DNA from: Streptomyces sp. B3I8
GTDB taxonomy: Bacteria > Actinomycetota > Actinomycetes > Streptomycetales > Streptomycetaceae
DNA length: 64,000 nt
Reading direction: 5' to 3'
Assembly (NCBI RefSeq): GCF_030816915.1
Contig: NZ_JAUSYN010000002.1
Location: forward strand, 1,215,501-1,279,500
Shown here: in pieces, positions 1-8,782 of the stretch
Layout: each line of letters starts with the position of its first letter
Position numbering within the stretch: the first letter of the stretch is position 1
The notes under the pieces: generated by a model
What the model was told of the DNA's origin: nothing
Database searches by the model: none
What the model saw: only the letters and a program-made list of their open reading frames with translations
Made by a program: the position numbers and the translations under genes

Positions 1-392
1 AGCACGCTGGGCCACAGGGCGCGCAGGCCGCCCTCCAGCGGCGGGGCGAACAGCCCGGCGACCGCGACGGCGGCGTAGGCGAGCGGCAGCGGGTCGGTGC
101 CGGAGAGGGCGAGGACGGCCATGGCGAGGGCGGAGACGAGCGCGGCGGGGAGCTGCACGCGCGGCTGTCCCCGCAGGTCGACGAGGCGGCCCAGCAGCGG
201 CTGCCCCACGGCATTGGCGACGCCGTACACCGCGGCCAGGACGCCGGCGAGGCTGTAGCTGCCGCCCTGGCCGCGGACGAACAGCACCAGCGCGATCGAG
301 GCGGTGGCGTTGGGCAGCCGCCCGGTCAGGGTGCCGGCCAGCAGGCGCGCGGCGTGCTTCGTGCGGAGGATCTCCAGGTATCCCGCGGCCAT
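1..392 (-). CDS. MFS transporter, N-terminal part (cut by window edge)
   Basis: The first 130 or so residues of a membrane transporter run off the left edge. The translation begins MAAGYLEILRTKHAARLLAG and continues with alternating hydrophobic helices and a GRLVDLRGQ segment, which fits the helix 2-3 loop of major facilitator proteins. The ATG at 392 follows GAGAGGGG. The gene diverges from a LacI-type regulator across about 100 bp that contain a small palindrome, so local control by that regulator is likely. The substrate cannot be read from this fragment. MFS drug or sugar exporter is the family-level guess. Confidence 0.75.
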   Translation of the reverse strand, partial: MAAGYLEILRTKHAARLLAGTLTGRLPNATASIALVLFVRGQGGSYSLAGVLAAVYGVANAVGQPLLGRLVDLRGQPRVQLPAALVSALAMAVLALSGTDPLPLAYAAVAVAGLFAPPLEGGLRALWPSV

Positions 393-419
393 GCCGCACC
401 CCTCTCGGCGCTTCCCGGT

Positions 420-431
420 GTTACGTATAAC
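420..431. promoter_or_regulatory. Candidate LacI-type operator (GTTA-N4-TAAC)
   Basis: The sequence GTTACGTATAAC has 4-bp inverted arms around CGTA and lies midway between the divergent MFS and LacI-type genes, in an AT-richer patch of an otherwise GC-rich region. LacI-family proteins bind short palindromes of this kind. Assigning it to the neighbouring regulator is inference. Confidence 0.4.
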
Positions 432-492
432 GTGTCCCCGCATACGTACCATGTGCGCTGTTCACTGGTCCAGACGAAGGAGCGGCCCCGCG

Positions 493-1512
493 GTGGCACC
501 CCACAGCACGCGCCCGACCAGCCGGGATGTCGCCCGGGCCGCGGGGGTGTCGCAGGCGGCGGTCTCCCTGGTGTTCGGCGACAAGTGGCGCGGACGGGTC
601 TCGGAGACCACCGCCGAACGGGTCCGCGCCGCCGCCCACCGGCTCGGCTACCGGCCCAACCTGGCCGCCCGCAACCTCCGCCTCGGCCGCACCCGCACCG
701 TGCTGCTCGTGGTGCCCGCGCTGACCACCGAGTTCTTCGGCGGCGTGTACACCGGCGCCGCCCGCGTCGCCGCCGACCACGGCTTCGGCCTGGTGCTCTA
801 CCCCTCCCCCGAGGGCGTCGGGCCCGCCCGCGACCCGTTCCCCTCCGCCCGGTCCGCCCTGGACGGCGTCATCGCCTCCTCCATGGCCGCCGACGCCCTC
901 ACCGCGCTGCGCGGCGACGAGCTGCCGCTCGTGATGCTGGACAGCGACCCGGACGGCAGCCCGGGGGCCGCCACGGTCAACCTGGACATCGCCGCCGGCA
1001 TGCGCGCGGTCGCCGGTCATCTGCTCGGTCTCGGCCACCGGCGCTTCCTGCACCTGGCGGCCGACGTGCCCTCCTGGACCTTCCAGGTACGCGCGCGGGA
1101 GCTGGCCGCGTGTCTGCACGCGGTTCCGGACGCCGTGCTGCGCACCGCGTGCGCCCCCATCTCGATCGGGGCCGCGGTGGCCGCCGCCCGGGCCGCCCTG
1201 ACCGCGCCCGGCCCCCGGCCGACCGCGCTGGTGTGCGACGACGACCTGCTCGCCGCGGGCGCCTACAAGGCCGCCCGTCGGCTCGGCCTGCGCGTCCCCG
1301 ACGACCTCTCCGTCACCGGGGTGGACGACCTCGGGCTCGCCTCGGCCCTCGAACCCGAGCTCACGACCGTGCGCCTGGACGCCGAGCGATTCGGCGAGCG
1401 CGGCATGCACGCCCTCCTGGCCGTGCTGGAGGGCCGCCCGGCGGAGGTGGGCGACATCCCGGTGGAGCTGGTCGTACGCGGCTCCACGGCGCGGCCGCCG
1501 GCGGCCGTCTGA
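493..1512 (+). CDS. LacI-family transcriptional regulator
   Basis: A 339-residue protein of standard LacI length. An N-terminal helix-turn-helix (TSRDVARAAGVSQAAVSLVF, about residues 9-28) is followed by the hinge-type LGYRPNLAARNLR and a periplasmic-binding-protein-like sensor domain. The domain ends with the usual VTGVDDLGLASALEPELTTV segment, which reads ligand in this family. I chose GTG at 493 because GAAGGAG sits 10 bases upstream and the HTH then starts near residue 9. An in-frame ATG at 451 is possible but has no comparable binding site. The gene diverges from the MFS gene and probably represses it. The effector is unknown. Confidence 0.85.
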   Translation: MAPHSTRPTSRDVARAAGVSQAAVSLVFGDKWRGRVSETTAERVRAAAHRLGYRPNLAARNLRLGRTRTVLLVVPALTTEFFGGVYTGAARVAADHGFGLVLYPSPEGVGPARDPFPSARSALDGVIASSMAADALTALRGDELPLVMLDSDPDGSPGAATVNLDIAAGMRAVAGHLLGLGHRRFLHLAADVPSWTFQVRARELAACLHAVPDAVLRTACAPISIGAAVAAARAALTAPGPRPTALVCDDDLLAAGAYKAARRLGLRVPDDLSVTGVDDLGLASALEPELTTVRLDAERFGERGMHALLAVLEGRPAEVGDIPVELVVRGSTARPPAAV

Positions 1513-1518
1513 CACACC

Positions 1519-1553
1519 GGTGCCCCGGCCGCGCGGACGCGGACCGGGGCACC
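1519..1553. terminator. Bidirectional hairpin between lacI-type gene and prcA
   Basis: GGTGCCCCGG (1519-1528) and CCGGGGCACC (1544-1553) are perfect 10-bp arms around a 15-nt GC-rich loop. They lie between two converging genes, so the hairpin can end both transcripts. Confidence 0.6.
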
Positions 1554-1573
1554 CGGGGTGAGGCGGTGTGCGG

Positions 1574-2359
1574 TCAGTCCGCCTCGGGGTCCGTCTTCTC
1601 GATGCCGGCCGCGCCGCCGTCCGCATCGCCGTCCCCGTCGGCGCCGCCCGCCGGGCCGGCGTCGCCCGCCAGCAGCCGCGAGAGCCGGTCGCCGACGATC
1701 CGCCTGAACTTGCGCTTCTGCGGCCGCGTACGGTCCAGGACGGCCACCTCCAGGCGCTCCGCGGGGATCTCCCGCTCGCTGCCGTTGGTGTCCCGCGACA
1801 GCGCCTGCACGGCCAGCTTCAGCGCCTCCGCGAGCGTCATGCCGTCGCGGTGCCGCTGGTCGAGGAAGGTACTGATCTGCTCCGCGTTGCCGCCGACCGC
1901 GACCGAGCCGTGCTCGTCCACGATCGAACCGTCGTGCGGCAGCCGGTAGATCTGGTCGCCCTCGGGGGTCTCCCCCACCTCGGCGACGACCAGTTCCACC
2001 TCGTAGGGCTTCTCGGCCGCGCTGGAGAAGATCGTGCCCAGCGTCTGCGCGTACACGTTCGCCAGGCCCCGGGCGGTCACGTCGGTCCGGTCGTAGGTGT
2101 AGCCCCGCAGGTCGGCGTAGCGCACGCCGCCGATCCTGAGGTTCTCGTACTCGTTGTACTTGCCGGCCGCGGCGAAGCCGATCCGGTCGTAGATCTCGCT
2201 GAACTTGTGCAGCGCGCGGGACGGGTTCTCACCGACGAAGACGATGCCGTCGGCGTACTGCAGCACCACCAGGCTGCGGCCGCGGGCGATGCCCTTGCGG
2301 GCGTACTCCGCCCGGTCCGCCATCGCCTGCTGAGGGGAAACATAGAACGGCGTCGACAC
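1574..2359 (-). CDS. prcA: 20S proteasome alpha subunit PrcA
   Basis: A 261-residue subunit of the outer rings of the actinobacterial 20S core particle. The N-terminus [23 protein letters not shown] is the gating region with the YVSPQQ box typical of the family. A conserved Ntn-fold body without an N-terminal catalytic Thr follows, then a poorly conserved Ala/Gly/Asp-rich tail from about residue 230. The tail ends in KTDPEAD. The gene lies 60 bp downstream of prcB on the same strand and is surely co-transcribed with it. Alpha rings receive substrates unfolded by Arc, whose gene is 3 kb away. Confidence 0.97.
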   Translation of the reverse strand: MSTPFYVSPQQAMADRAEYARKGIARGRSLVVLQYADGIVFVGENPSRALHKFSEIYDRIGFAAAGKYNEYENLRIGGVRYADLRGYTYDRTDVTARGLANVYAQTLGTIFSSAAEKPYEVELVVAEVGETPEGDQIYRLPHDGSIVDEHGSVAVGGNAEQISTFLDQRHRDGMTLAEALKLAVQALSRDTNGSEREIPAERLEVAVLDRTRPQKRKFRRIVGDRLSRLLAGDAGPAGGADGDGDADGGAAGIEKTDPEAD

Positions 2360-2419
2360 CGGTTATCCGTCCCTTTCTGTGGAAGTCACTCGAATCACCT
2401 CGAACAAGACCGGGCGCCG

Positions 2420-3265
2420 TCAGAGCAGCGAGGCCCGCGGGCCGTCGGGCTGTTCCAGGCGCCGCTGGAGGATCGAGCGGGCGATCCCGGAGGACTCCTC
2501 CTCCGTCAGCCGGCGGAAGCCGTCCTCGGTGATCACGGTGACGATCGGATAGATCCGGCGTGCGACATCGGGACCGCCGGTCGCCGAGTCGTCGTCCGCC
2601 GCGTCGTACAGGGCCTGGACCACGAGCGTCGTGGCCTGCTCCTCGGTCAGGTCCTCGCGGTAGAGCTTCTTCATGGCGCCGCGGGCGAAGACCGAGCCGG
2701 AGCCCGTGGCCGCGAAGTTGGTCTCCTCGGAGCGGCCGCCGGTGACGTCGTAGGAGAAGATCCGCCCCCGGTCGCGGTCCACGTCGTAGCCCGCGAAGAG
2801 CGGGACCACGGCCAGGCCCTGCATGGCCATGCCGAGGTTGGAACGGATCATCGTGGACAGGCGGTTGGCCTTGCCCTCCAGGGAGAGCTGGGCACCCTCC
2901 ACCTTCTCGAAGTGCTCCAGCTCCAGCTGGAACAGCTTCACCATCTCCACGGCCAGACCCGCCGTGCCGGCGATGCCCACCGCGGAGTACTCGTCCGCGG
3001 GGAACACCTTTTCGATGTCCCGCTGCGCGATGACATTGCCCATGGTCGCCCGCCGGTCCCCGGCGAGCACCACGCCGCCAGGGAAGGTGACGGCCACGAT
3101 CGTCGTGCCGTGCGGGGCCTCGATCACTCCCTGGGTGGGGGGCAGCTGCCGCCTGCCGGGCAGCATCTCCGGCTGGTGCTCGGAGAGGAAGTCCATGAAG
3201 GACGAGGACCCGGGCGTCAGGAAGGCAGCCGGCAGACGCCCGGTGCTACGAGTGTTGGCTTCCAC
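2420..3265 (-). CDS. prcB: 20S proteasome beta subunit PrcB
   Basis: The 281-residue precursor of the catalytic subunit. The propeptide (residues 1-53) ends in APHG and is followed by [21 protein letters not shown], so Thr54 is the autocatalytically exposed nucleophile, with the usual downstream Asp and Lys. I chose GTG at 3265 (VEANTRSTG) because GGAAGGAAA lies just upstream and this gives the length I remember for the S. coelicolor protein. Longer in-frame starts lack a binding site. It is the first gene of a prcB-prcA pair. A strong hairpin upstream separates it from pup. Confidence 0.97.
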   Translation of the reverse strand: MEANTRSTGRLPAAFLTPGSSSFMDFLSEHQPEMLPGRRQLPPTQGVIEAPHGTTIVAVTFPGGVVLAGDRRATMGNVIAQRDIEKVFPADEYSAVGIAGTAGLAVEMVKLFQLELEHFEKVEGAQLSLEGKANRLSTMIRSNLGMAMQGLAVVPLFAGYDVDRDRGRIFSYDVTGGRSEETNFAATGSGSVFARGAMKKLYREDLTEEQATTLVVQALYDAADDDSATGGPDVARRIYPIVTVITEDGFRRLTEEESSGIARSILQRRLEQPDGPRASLL

Positions 3266-3375
3266 GCGTTTCCTTCCACGTGAGACTGCGGCCCCGCCTG
3301 GATCAGCCGAGCCGATCATCAAATCCGTGCACGGACCCTACCCGCACCGGGGCCGGTCATCCGCCCCGGTGTCGG

Positions 3376-3411
3376 CCCGGTGCCGGCGTACTCGCCGGGG
3401 CCGGCACCGGG
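3376..3411 (-). terminator. Hairpin after pup, upstream of prcB
   Basis: CCCGGTGCCGGC (3376-3387) pairs perfectly with GCCGGCACCGGG (3400-3411) around a 12-nt loop, 15 bp past the pup stop. It should end most transcription from pup before prcBA, so the tag and the protease would have separate promoters. The remaining part of this 160-bp gap holds no gene that I can see. Confidence 0.6.
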
Positions 3412-3425
3412 CGGTGCGCCGGGTG

Positions 3426-3644
3426 CTACTCGCCGCCCTTTTGCACGAAGGACCGGACGAAGTCCTCGGCGTTGGACTCGAGGACGTCGTCGATCTCGTC
3501 CAGGACGTCGTCCACGTCGTCGTTGAGCTTCTCCTGGCGCTCCTTGAGGTCCTCCGAGCCCTGCGCGTCCTGCGCCTGCTCCTCGACCTCCTCCGTGGAG
3601 CGCGTCGCCTTCTGCTGGCCGCCGCCGGTGTCCTTGGTCGCCAT
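3426..3644 (-). CDS. pup: Prokaryotic ubiquitin-like protein Pup (C-terminal Glu form)
   Basis: A 72-residue, highly charged, largely disordered tag. The first residues are MATKDTGGGQQKATRSTEEV, then a coiled-coil stretch rich in E, D and Q (about 18-60) that binds the Arc coiled coils, then FVRSFVQKGGE. The last codon before the stop is GAG, so the mature end is already -GGE. PafA can ligate it directly to substrate lysines, and the deamidation that Dop performs on -GGQ Pups is not needed. The ATG at 3644 gives the canonical N-terminus. The ligase gene pafA is not in the window. Confidence 0.97.
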   Translation of the reverse strand: MATKDTGGGQQKATRSTEEVEEQAQDAQGSEDLKERQEKLNDDVDDVLDEIDDVLESNAEDFVRSFVQKGGE

Positions 3645-3807
3645 TACCCTCACCCCGCTCAGTTCGGTTCGCCCGACATGGTCGGCATTCCTGCCGATCG
3701 GTGATGATCAGACCCTACTCGCCGGGTCCGACATCGGCTCCGTGATCGGATCATTCCCTCGCACCGCGGTTTCCACCCCGCCCGGCGGGATCGGCCGGGC
3801 GGGCCGC

Positions 3808-5319
3808 TCATCCGCCCGACAACACCCTGACCAGGTCCTCGGCGGTGCGGCAGCGGTCGAGCAGTTCCTTGACGTGATTACGCGTTCCGCGAAGCGGTTC
3901 CAGCGTGGGTACCCGCTGCAAGGAGTCCCGACCCGGCAGATCGAAGATCACCGAGTCCCAGGAGGCGGCGGCCACGTCGTCGGCGTACTGCTCCAGACAC
4001 CGGCCGCGGAAATAGGCGCGGGTGTCCTCCGGCGGCTGCGTGCGGGCCCGCTCGACCTCGCCCTCGTCCAGCAGCCGTTTGATCCGCCCGCGGGCCGCCA
4101 GACGGTTGTACAGGCCCTTCTCGGCGCGCACGTCCGCGTACTGCAGGTCCACGAGATGCAGCCGGGCGGCGTCCCAGTCCAGGCCGTCGCGGCGCCGGTA
4201 GCCCTCCATGAGCTCCCGCTTGGCGACCCAGTCCAGCTCGCCGGCCAGGCTCATGGGGTCGTTCTCCAGCCGGTTGAGGGTGTCCTCCCACCGGGTGAGG
4301 ACGTCCTTGGTCTGCTCGTCCGCGTCGGCGCCGTAGCGCTCCTCGACGTACTTGCGGGCCAGCTCGTAGTACTCCATCTGCAGTTGCACCGCGGTGAGCG
4401 TGCGCCCGCTGCGCAGGGTGACGAGCTGCCGCAGGGTGGGATCGTGGGAGACCTGGTGCAGGGTGCGTACGGGCTGGTCGACGGCGAGGTCGACGGCGAT
4501 GAAGCCGTCCTCGATCATGGAGAGCACCAGGGCCGTGGTGCCCACCTTCAGATACGTCGAGATCTCGGACAGGTTCGCGTCGCCGATGATCACGTGCAGC
4601 CGGCGGTATTTCTCGGCGTCGGCGTGGGGCTCGTCACGGGTGTTGATGAGGGGGCGCTTGAGCGTCGTCTCCAGGCCCACCTCCACCTCGAAGTAGTCCG
4701 CGCGCTGGCTGAGCTGGAAGCCGTGCTCGTGGCCGTCCTGGCCGATGCCGACGCGACCGGCGCCGGTGACGACCTGGCGGGAGACGAAGAAGGGCGTCAG
4801 GTGGCGCACGATGTCCGAGAAGGGCGTCTCCCGCTTCATCAGGTAGTTCTCGTGCGTGCCGTAGGAGGCGCCCTTGTTGTCGGTGTTGTTCTTGTACAGG
4901 TGGATCGGCTGGGCACCGGGGAGCTGGGCGGCCCGCTCGGCGGCCTCGGCCATGATCCGTTCACCGGCCTTGTCCCACAGCACGGCGTCCCGCGGGTTGG
5001 TGACCTCGGGGGCGCTGTACTCGGGGTGGGCGTGGTCGACGTAGAGGCGTGCCCCGTTGGTGAGGATCACATTGGCGAGGCCGATGTCCTCGTCGGTGAG
5101 CTGAGTGGAGTCGGCGGCCTCACGGGCGAGGTCGAAGCCCCGCGCGTCCCGCAGCGGATTCTCCTCCTCGAAGTCCCAGCGGGCCCGGCGGGCCCGGTGC
5201 ATCGCCGCCGCGTAGGCGTTGACGATCTGGGACGAGGTGAGCATGGCATTGGCGTTGGGGTGGCCGGGGACGGAGATCCCGTACTCCGTCTCGATGCCCA
5301 TTACTCGCCGTACGGTCAT
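3808..5319 (-). CDS. dop: Depupylase / Pup deamidase Dop
   Basis: A 503-residue protein of the Dop/PafA carboxylate-amine ligase-like family. It begins [19 protein letters not shown], where the Glu residues sit in the metal-binding beta-strand. [14 protein letters not shown] contains Asp95, matching the catalytic Asp of mycobacterial Dop. The segment around residues 40-80 is the extended Dop loop that PafA lacks, which decides Dop over PafA. AGGAGGG precedes the ATG. Because the local Pup ends in Glu, only the isopeptidase role (removing Pup from substrates) seems required. The gene sits between arc and pup on the same strand. Confidence 0.95.
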   Translation of the reverse strand: MTVRRVMGIETEYGISVPGHPNANAMLTSSQIVNAYAAAMHRARRARWDFEEENPLRDARGFDLAREAADSTQLTDEDIGLANVILTNGARLYVDHAHPEYSAPEVTNPRDAVLWDKAGERIMAEAAERAAQLPGAQPIHLYKNNTDNKGASYGTHENYLMKRETPFSDIVRHLTPFFVSRQVVTGAGRVGIGQDGHEHGFQLSQRADYFEVEVGLETTLKRPLINTRDEPHADAEKYRRLHVIIGDANLSEISTYLKVGTTALVLSMIEDGFIAVDLAVDQPVRTLHQVSHDPTLRQLVTLRSGRTLTAVQLQMEYYELARKYVEERYGADADEQTKDVLTRWEDTLNRLENDPMSLAGELDWVAKRELMEGYRRRDGLDWDAARLHLVDLQYADVRAEKGLYNRLAARGRIKRLLDEGEVERARTQPPEDTRAYFRGRCLEQYADDVAAASWDSVIFDLPGRDSLQRVPTLEPLRGTRNHVKELLDRCRTAEDLVRVLSGG

Positions 5320-5508
5320 GCGGCCCTCCTTGCCCGGCGGCGCCCTCGGTCGGGGGCGGCGCTCAAGTACCGCTGGTGCTCCGATGCGCGTGCGGTGCCC
5401 GTCCCCGCACGGCGCGACGCGGCGGTACGAAAGAGCCTAGAACGCCTCTGCGCTGGTGGGGAGATCATTTGCGTCATTGGTGGTCCGACTGTGGCCGGTA
5501 AAGCAGAC

Positions 5509-5541
5509 GGCTGCGGGTACCCGTCGTGGGCACCCGCAGCC
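5509..5541 (-). terminator. Hairpin after arc
   Basis: GGCTGCGGGT (5509-5518) pairs with ACCCGCAGCC (5532-5541). On the minus strand it lies 10 bp beyond the arc stop. It suggests that dop has its own promoter in 5320-5508. Confidence 0.6.
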
Positions 5542-5550
5542 TTCCTTGTC

Positions 5551-7317
5551 CTACAGGTACTGCCCGGTGTTGGCCACGGTGTCGATGGAGCGCCCGGTGT
5601 CCGAGCCCTGCTTTCCGGTGATGAGCGTACGGATGTAGACGATCCGCTCGCCCTTCTTTCCGGAGATGCGGGCCCAGTCGTCCGGGTTCGTGGTGTTGGG
5701 CAGGTCCTCGTTCTCCTTGAACTCGTCCACGCATGCCTGGAGCAGGTGGGAGACGCGGAGACCCTTCTGGTTCTTCTCCAAGAAGTCCTTGATCGCCATT
5801 TTCTTGGCGCGCCCGACGATGTTCTCGATCATGGCGCCGGAGTTGAAGTCCTTGAAGTAGAGGACTTCCTTGTCCCCATTGGCGTAGGTGACTTCCAGGA
5901 AGCGGTTTTCCTCGGATTCGGCGTACATGTGCTCGACCGCGGTCTGGATCATTCCCTGGACCGTGGAGGACTTGTCGCCACTGTGTTCGGTGAGGTCGTC
6001 GGCGTGCAGCGGAAGGCGCTCGGTGAGGTACTTGCCGAAGATGTCCTTGGCCGCCTCGGCGTCCGGACGTTCGATCTTGATCTTCACATCGAGCCGGCCG
6101 GGCCGCAGGATGGCGGGGTCGATCATGTCCTCGCGGTTGGAGGCACCGATCACCACCACGTTCTGCAGGCCCTCCACACCGTCGATCTCGGCGAGGAGCT
6201 GCGGGACGATGGTGTTCTCCACGTCCGAGCTGACACCCGAGCCGCGGGTGCGGAAGAGGGACTCCATCTCGTCGAAGAAGACGATGACGGGCGTGCCCTC
6301 GCTGGCCTTCTCACGGGCCCGCTGGAAGACCAGGCGGATCTGCCGCTCGGTCTCGCCGACGTACTTGTTGAGGAGCTCGGGACCCTTGATGTTGAGGAAG
6401 AAGCTCTTGCCGGCGGCCTGGCCGGTGACCTCGGCGACCTTCTTGGCGAGCGAGTTGGCGACCGCCTTGGCGATGAGCGTCTTGCCGCATCCGGGGGGCC
6501 CGTAGAGCAGCACACCCTTGGGCGGCCGCAGTTCGTGCTCCTTGAACAGGTCGGGGTAGAGGTAGGGCAGTTCGACCGCGTCCCGGATGGCCTCGATCTG
6601 GCCGCCGAGACCGCCGATCTGCTCGTAGCCGATGTCGGGGACCTCTTCGAGGACGAGTTCCTCGACCTCGCTCTTGGGGACGACCTCGTAGACGTAGCCG
6701 GAACGGGGCTCCATCAGCAGGGCGTCGCCGGGGCGGATGGTGATGTCGAGGAGCGGCTCGGCGAGCCGCACCACCCGCTCCTCGTCGGTGTGCCCGACCA
6801 CCAGGGCCCGCTCGCCGTCCTCCAGGATCTCCTTGAGGGTGACGATGTCGCCGACGCTCTCGAACTCCATGGCGTCGACCACGTTGAGAGCCTCGTTGAG
6901 CATCACTTCCTGGCCGCGCCTGAGTGCGTCGAGCTCCACGGAGGGGCTGACGTTGACGCGGAGTTTGCGGCCACCGGTGAAGATGTCGGCCGTGCCGTCC
7001 TCGTTGGCCTGCAGGAAGACTCCGAAACCGGCCGGCGGCTGGGCGAGCCGGTCGACCTCCTCCTTGAGGGCCACGATCTGGTCGCGGGCCTCGCGGAGAG
7101 TGTTGGCCAGTCGTTCGTTCTGGGCGGACACGCCGGCCAGGTTTGTCTGCAGCTCGACGATCCGCTCTTCGAGAATCCTCGTGTGTCGCGGAGAGTCGGC
7201 GAGCTTGCGTCGCAGGACGGCGATCTCCTGCTCAAGATAGGCGATCTGCCCGGCCGGGTCGTCGGACCCGCGTCCCGGGCGGATGCCGCGGTTCATGTCG
7301 TCGTCGTGGGCTGCCAC
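5551..7317 (-). CDS. arc: Proteasome-associated AAA ATPase Arc/Mpa
   Basis: A 588-residue ring ATPase that recognises Pup, unfolds tagged proteins and feeds them to PrcAB. Order: an N-terminal coiled coil (about residues 24-92), tandem OB folds (about 97-225) and the AAA+ domain with Walker A GPPGCGKT (273-280) and Walker B IVFFDE (345-350). The end is NTGQYL, the penultimate-Tyr tail that docks into the alpha ring. GTG at 7317 follows GGAGGAGG and gives the [11 protein letters not shown] start. It diverges from a ferredoxin gene and is followed by dop, pup and prcBA in order. Confidence 0.97.
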   Translation of the reverse strand: MAAHDDDMNRGIRPGRGSDDPAGQIAYLEQEIAVLRRKLADSPRHTRILEERIVELQTNLAGVSAQNERLANTLREARDQIVALKEEVDRLAQPPAGFGVFLQANEDGTADIFTGGRKLRVNVSPSVELDALRRGQEVMLNEALNVVDAMEFESVGDIVTLKEILEDGERALVVGHTDEERVVRLAEPLLDITIRPGDALLMEPRSGYVYEVVPKSEVEELVLEEVPDIGYEQIGGLGGQIEAIRDAVELPYLYPDLFKEHELRPPKGVLLYGPPGCGKTLIAKAVANSLAKKVAEVTGQAAGKSFFLNIKGPELLNKYVGETERQIRLVFQRAREKASEGTPVIVFFDEMESLFRTRGSGVSSDVENTIVPQLLAEIDGVEGLQNVVVIGASNREDMIDPAILRPGRLDVKIKIERPDAEAAKDIFGKYLTERLPLHADDLTEHSGDKSSTVQGMIQTAVEHMYAESEENRFLEVTYANGDKEVLYFKDFNSGAMIENIVGRAKKMAIKDFLEKNQKGLRVSHLLQACVDEFKENEDLPNTTNPDDWARISGKKGERIVYIRTLITGKQGSDTGRSIDTVANTGQYL

Positions 7318-7561
7318 GGTCCTCACCTCCTCCAAGGGGAGCTGGACGCTTCCAGACCCTACCTGGGTGGGTGTCGATTGAAACCCCTAGATCACAAAGA
7401 CGGTCGGGGTGTGTCCGATCTTCACCCTTGCGCTCTCCCTCACGCCAGGGGAATACCCACCGAACGCGGTTGGAAAGCTGCCACGGGTAGGGTCGAAGTG
7501 TTCAACACCCGCCGGAGCTGGCCGGATTCCCGTCCGGCCCGGCGCAGAAAGGACAGGGAAG

Positions 7562-7885
7562 ATGACCGTGCAGCAGGAGGCGCCCGGCGGGGGCGAGGCG
7601 CTCGAGGTGTGGATCGACCAGGATCTGTGCACCGGCGACGGGATCTGCGCCCAGTACGCCCCGGAGATCTTCGAGCTGGACATCGACGGCCTGGCCTACG
7701 TGAAGAACGGTGACGACGAACTGCTGCAGGCCAAGGGCGCGACCACGCCCGTGCCGCTGCCGTTGCTGACGGACGTGGTGGACTCGGCCAGGGAGTGCCC
7801 GGGCGAGTGCATCCATGTGCGGCGCGTTTCGGACAGGGTGGAGGTCCACGGACCGGACGCCGTGGAGACCGCGGACGCCGGGTGA
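7562..7885 (+). CDS. Small [3Fe-4S]/[4Fe-4S]-type ferredoxin with an insertion
   Basis: A 107-residue electron carrier. Residues 16-48 carry the actinobacterial pattern VWIDQDLCTGDGICAQYAPE, with Cys23 and Cys29, then FELDIDGLAYV. The second half of the motif, ARECPGECIHV, comes about 30 residues later than usual and carries Cys79 plus an extra Cys83. The intervening DDELLQAKGATTPVPLPLL stretch is longer than in ordinary P450-type ferredoxins. The ATG at 7562 follows GAAAGGACAGGGAAG. The gene diverges from arc across 244 bp, and no oxygenase or reductase partner is adjacent. Cluster type (3Fe or 4Fe) is uncertain. Confidence 0.85.
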   Translation: MTVQQEAPGGGEALEVWIDQDLCTGDGICAQYAPEIFELDIDGLAYVKNGDDELLQAKGATTPVPLPLLTDVVDSARECPGECIHVRRVSDRVEVHGPDAVETADAG

Positions 7886-7976
7886 CCTGAAGGTCGCAGT
7901 ACGTCACTTCTGTCTGTTTTCTCACATTGGTCGCTCCTGCGCGGGCCCGTGGGCGCGCCCGGAGACGGCCGGCGCC

Positions 7977-8555
7977 TCAGACCCGCTCGGCCGGCGCCGG
8001 AGTGGAACGCTCGAACACGCCGTTCTTCCACTGCCACTTGGCGTGCTCGGTGACGTCGGGGCAGCAACTGGGCACGTCGGCCGAGGAGTAGCCGAGCATG
8101 GTCGCGGTGACGGCACCGTCGGCGACCGTGAAGTCGGTGACGGTGTCGCGGTCCTTGGGGTCGACGAGGGTGGCGACCACGCGCGGCTTCTTGTCGCCGG
8201 CGCCCTGGGTGAGGACGTAGACGCCGTCGGGCGGGGTGCCCATGCCCGACTCGCAGCGGACGACGGCAGCTGTCTCGGGGCGGCCGTCGCCGTCGAGGTC
8301 TCCGGCGGCCTTCTTGTGGACGACGAGTTTGTTGCGGCCGCAGTCGAGGGGGAAGGCCGCCTCGGCCGGGTCGGGCGCCGCGGTGGTGACGGGGGCGGCC
8401 TTCGCGGCCGTGTGGGTGGGCTGGGCGGCCGACGCGTGGCCGGGCTGCAGTGCGCTGGAGAGGGCGATCACGCCGGCCAGGGCCGCGGCCGTGGCGACCC
8501 AGTGGATCGGGCGTGGGGTGGCGTGGGCCAGTTCCGGGACGGCGGATTGCTGCAC
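7977..8555 (-). CDS. Secreted or membrane-anchored protein of unknown function
   Basis: A protein of about 192 residues. Residues 19-45 (HWVATAAALAGVIALSSALQ, then PGHASA) look like a signal peptide or membrane anchor. An Ala/Pro/Thr linker follows, then a compact domain with LDCGRNKLVVHKKAAGDLDG and DGRPETAAVVRCESG. The GDLDGDGRPE segment resembles an FG-GAP or EF-hand-like calcium loop. Three Cys in VVRC and SCCPDV could form disulfides outside the cell. GTG at 8555 with AGGAGA 11 bases upstream is preferred to an ATG at 8603 that lacks a binding site. No function is recognised. Confidence 0.7.
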   Translation of the reverse strand: MQQSAVPELAHATPRPIHWVATAAALAGVIALSSALQPGHASAAQPTHTAAKAAPVTTAAPDPAEAAFPLDCGRNKLVVHKKAAGDLDGDGRPETAAVVRCESGMGTPPDGVYVLTQGAGDKKPRVVATLVDPKDRDTVTDFTVADGAVTATMLGYSSADVPSCCPDVTEHAKWQWKNGVFERSTPAPAERV

Positions 8556-8682
8556 GAGGACGGCGTCTCCTGTGAGGGGTGTGCCGGCGGGGGTGCTCGG
8601 CATCGTGCCACACGTCACAGTCCCGGGGAACGGCGGGGTCCGGATTTCCCCAGCGGCGGTCGGGCGGGGGCCGCCAACGGTG

Positions 8683-8734
8683 AAGGGCCGTGGCCGAGTT
8701 CCCCGGTGTGTCGGGGAACTCGGCCACGGCCCTT
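8683..8734. terminator. Very long perfect hairpin (23-bp arms) after trmI
   Basis: Perfect inverted arms 8683-8705 and 8712-8734, beginning AAGGGCCGTGGCCGAGTT, around the loop GTGTGT. The hairpin lies about 50 bp beyond the trmI stop and upstream of the next minus-strand gene. A run of A on one side and T on the other makes it usable as an intrinsic terminator in either direction. Confidence 0.8.
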
Positions 8735-8782
8735 GTGCGTTGTACGCGGCGCCGGGCCGCCGGGGCTGCCCGGCGGGCGGGG

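Noticed and set aside
3808..5319. Calling this gene pafA instead of dop
   Set aside because: The extended loop near residues 40-80 and the [10 protein letters not shown] start are Dop features, and PafA lacks that loop.
3280..7713. A 1477-codon open frame on the plus strand across pup, dop and arc
   Set aside because: It is the shadow of minus-strand genes in GC-rich DNA with high GC at codon position 3. Its translation is low-complexity (runs of V, L, G, H, D) with no known domain, while the minus-strand proteins are unmistakable.
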